Source: Sphingomicrobium sp.
GTDB taxonomy: Bacteria > Pseudomonadota > Alphaproteobacteria > Sphingomonadales > Sphingomonadaceae
NCBI GenBank assembly: GCA_030146725.1
Contig: JASLBJ010000218.1
Location: 1-7,028 of the forward strand
Direction: 5' to 3'
DNA: 7,028 nucleotides
Shown here: positions 5,964 to 7,028 of the stretch, one piece after another
Position numbering within the stretch: position 1 is the first letter of the stretch
Layout: every line of letters begins with the position of its first letter
Notes under the pieces: generated by a model
Database searches by the model: none
What the model was told of the DNA's origin: nothing
The model's input: the letters and a program-made list of their open reading frames with translations, nothing else
Translations under genes and position numbers: made by a program

Positions 5964-6960
5964 GCCGCCTCAGCCTTCTCAGCCACCTCAGCGGCACGCG
6001 CCGTCAGGCTCGCCTGAATCGCCAGACGCGGCGTTCCGCGCCGACGTGCTCGCCGGGCTTGCCGCGGCTATTCCGGCGGTTCCCGCGCGCTGGCTTTACG
6101 ACCGCACGGGTTCGGAGCTGTTCGACTCGATCACCCGGCTGCCGTCCTACTATCCGACGCGGGTCGAGACCGCGCTGCTGACGGCGATCATGCCGGAGAT
6201 TGCGCGAACCGTGCCCAAGGACCTGGCAGTGGTCGAGTTCGGCGCGGGATCGGCGACCAAGACCCCGTTATTGCTCGAGGCGATCCGGCCGGCCGCTTAT
6301 GTGCCGGTGGACATCTCGGGCGATTATCTGGAGGAAAGTGCGGCAGCGCTCGACGGCGACTTTCCGGCGCTTCGGGTGCTGCCAGTGGTGGCCGATTTCG
6401 TCCATTCGTTCGCGCTTCCGGAAGGGATTGCGAGCATGCCCAAGCTGGGGTTCTTCCCGGGCTCGACGATCGGCAATTTCGTGCCCCGCACCGCGACCGA
6501 CCTGCTACGCCACTTCCGCGAATTGCTTGGCACCGGGGCGTTGTTGCTGATCGGGATGGACCGGGTGAAGCCGGTCGAGCGGCTGATCGCGGCTTACGAC
6601 GACCCCCAGGGCGTGACCGCGCGGTTCAACATCAACCTGCTCGAGCGGATCAATCGCGAACTGGACGGGACGATCCCGGTCGAGGCGTTCAGGCATGAGG
6701 CGCGGTGGAACGACATATTGAGCCGGATCGAGATGCACCTGGTGGCGAAACGGGACGTCGAGTTCACCGTTGGGGGCCAAGCCTTCGAGTTTGCGGCAGG
6801 ATCGTCGATCCATAGCGAGAACAGCCACAAATATGGGCGCCGGGGCGCGCGGCTGCTGCTGCTCGCGGGGGGGTGGACGCCGCTGGCCGAGTGGAGCGAC
6901 GAGGCGGGGGATTTCGCGCTGATCCTGGCGGAAGCGCAGCCCAACCGGGCGGCGCCCTGA
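5947..6960 (+). CDS. egtD: L-histidine Nα-methyltransferase EgtD
   Basis: A 337-residue SAM-dependent methyltransferase that trimethylates the α-amino group of histidine to make hercynine, the substrate of EgtB. Features in order: a disordered Pro/Ser/Gln-rich N-terminus (residues 1-28), RWLYDRTGSELFDSIT (48-63), LPSYYPTRVE (65-74) with the histidine-contacting tyrosine region, the SAM-binding loop VEFGAGSATKT (96-106), PVDIS (120-124), FFPGSTIGNF (169-178) with Asn177 in the substrate pocket, and SIHSENSHKY (287-296). In that last motif, Glu291 and Ser293 correspond to the imidazole-binding Glu and Ser of mycobacterial EgtD. The start is TTG 5947, with CGGAG ending 6 nt upstream. GTG 5953 is a close alternative, with 12-nt spacing and the same frame. 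No ATG occurs in frame before residue 82, so a non-ATG start is required. Overlap with egtB implies coupled translation. Confidence 0.94.
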   Translation: MPVTSEPPQPSQPPQRHAPSGSPESPDAAFRADVLAGLAAAIPAVPARWLYDRTGSELFDSITRLPSYYPTRVETALLTAIMPEIARTVPKDLAVVEFGAGSATKTPLLLEAIRPAAYVPVDISGDYLEESAAALDGDFPALRVLPVVADFVHSFALPEGIASMPKLGFFPGSTIGNFVPRTATDLLRHFRELLGTGALLLIGMDRVKPVERLIAAYDDPQGVTARFNINLLERINRELDGTIPVEAFRHEARWNDILSRIEMHLVAKRDVEFTVGGQAFEFAAGSSIHSENSHKYGRRGARLLLLAGGWTPLAEWSDEAGDFALILAEAQPNRAAP

Positions 6961-6966
6961 CGGCTG

Positions 6967-7028
6967 CTAACGCCGCTGCTTGAGCATCCCGTCTACGCGC
7001 CGCCATTTACCGAACGGGAGGGCGCGAG
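6967..7028 (-). CDS. Possible 3' end of a convergent gene (partial)
   Basis: On the minus strand, a frame open from the window edge ends at TAG (6969-6967) and would encode the C-terminal peptide RALPFGKWRRVDGMLKQRR. Third codon positions are mostly G or C, as expected for coding DNA here. The stop sits 6 nt past the egtD stop, compatible with tightly convergent genes as at galU/HNH. I do not recognise the protein, and 19 codons are too few to be sure. The alternative is that this is a spacer before a + strand gene starting beyond the window; GGGAGG at 7016-7021 could then be its ribosome binding site. Confidence 0.3.
   Translation of the reverse strand, partial: RALPFGKWRRVDGMLKQRR

Noticed and set aside
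6961..6975. Possible terminator stem after egtD (CGGC ... GCCG)
   Set aside because: Only 4 bp of stem with a 7-nt loop and no T run; too weak to call.

Overview
This is a gene-dense, GC-rich chromosomal segment. Its protein sequences and gene order suggest an alphaproteobacterium, most likely a sphingomonad (Sphingomonadales). That assignment rests on family resemblance, because there is no rRNA or other phylogenetic marker here. I see no mobile element, CRISPR array, tRNA or rRNA, and no obvious pseudogene. Nearly all bases belong to housekeeping or metabolic genes.

Left part (1-1681, + strand): the 3' end of argH (argininosuccinate lyase, arginine synthesis), a small outer-membrane-type lipoprotein, and galU (UTP-glucose-1-phosphate uridylyltransferase). 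Each junction is a 4-nt ATGA stop/start overlap, so the three genes are probably co-translated. Converging on galU from the minus strand, with only 3 nt between stop codons, is a stand-alone HNH endonuclease (1685-2251). Its real start is probably a GTG at 2251 rather than the longer upstream ATG.

Middle: a 200-bp divergent intergenic region (2252-2451) separates the HNH gene from a run of six + strand genes. It carries a GTGACA direct repeat around an imperfect hairpin and a weak promoter candidate.

Right part (2452-6960, + strand): gluQRS (glutamyl-queuosine tRNA(Asp) synthetase), a 67-residue twin-transmembrane HIG1-like protein, a PduO-type cob(I)alamin adenosyltransferase, a flavodoxin-fold FMN reductase, egtB (sulfoxide synthase) and egtD (histidine Nα-trimethyltransferase). 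Gaps run from 9 to 14 nt, then become 4-nt and 17-nt overlaps, so this may be one transcription unit. EgtD makes hercynine from histidine and SAM, and EgtB adds sulfur oxidatively to give the sulfoxide precursor of ergothioneine. The flavoprotein sits between the adenosyltransferase and egtB. It could serve as the cob(II)alamin reductase for the former or as a redox partner for the latter; that link is inference and is the most interesting idea in the window. The last 68 bases may hold the 3' end of a convergent minus-strand gene.

No clearly novel system is visible. The points worth follow-up are the flavoprotein's role, the reduced two-gene ergothioneine cluster, and galU following the lipoprotein.
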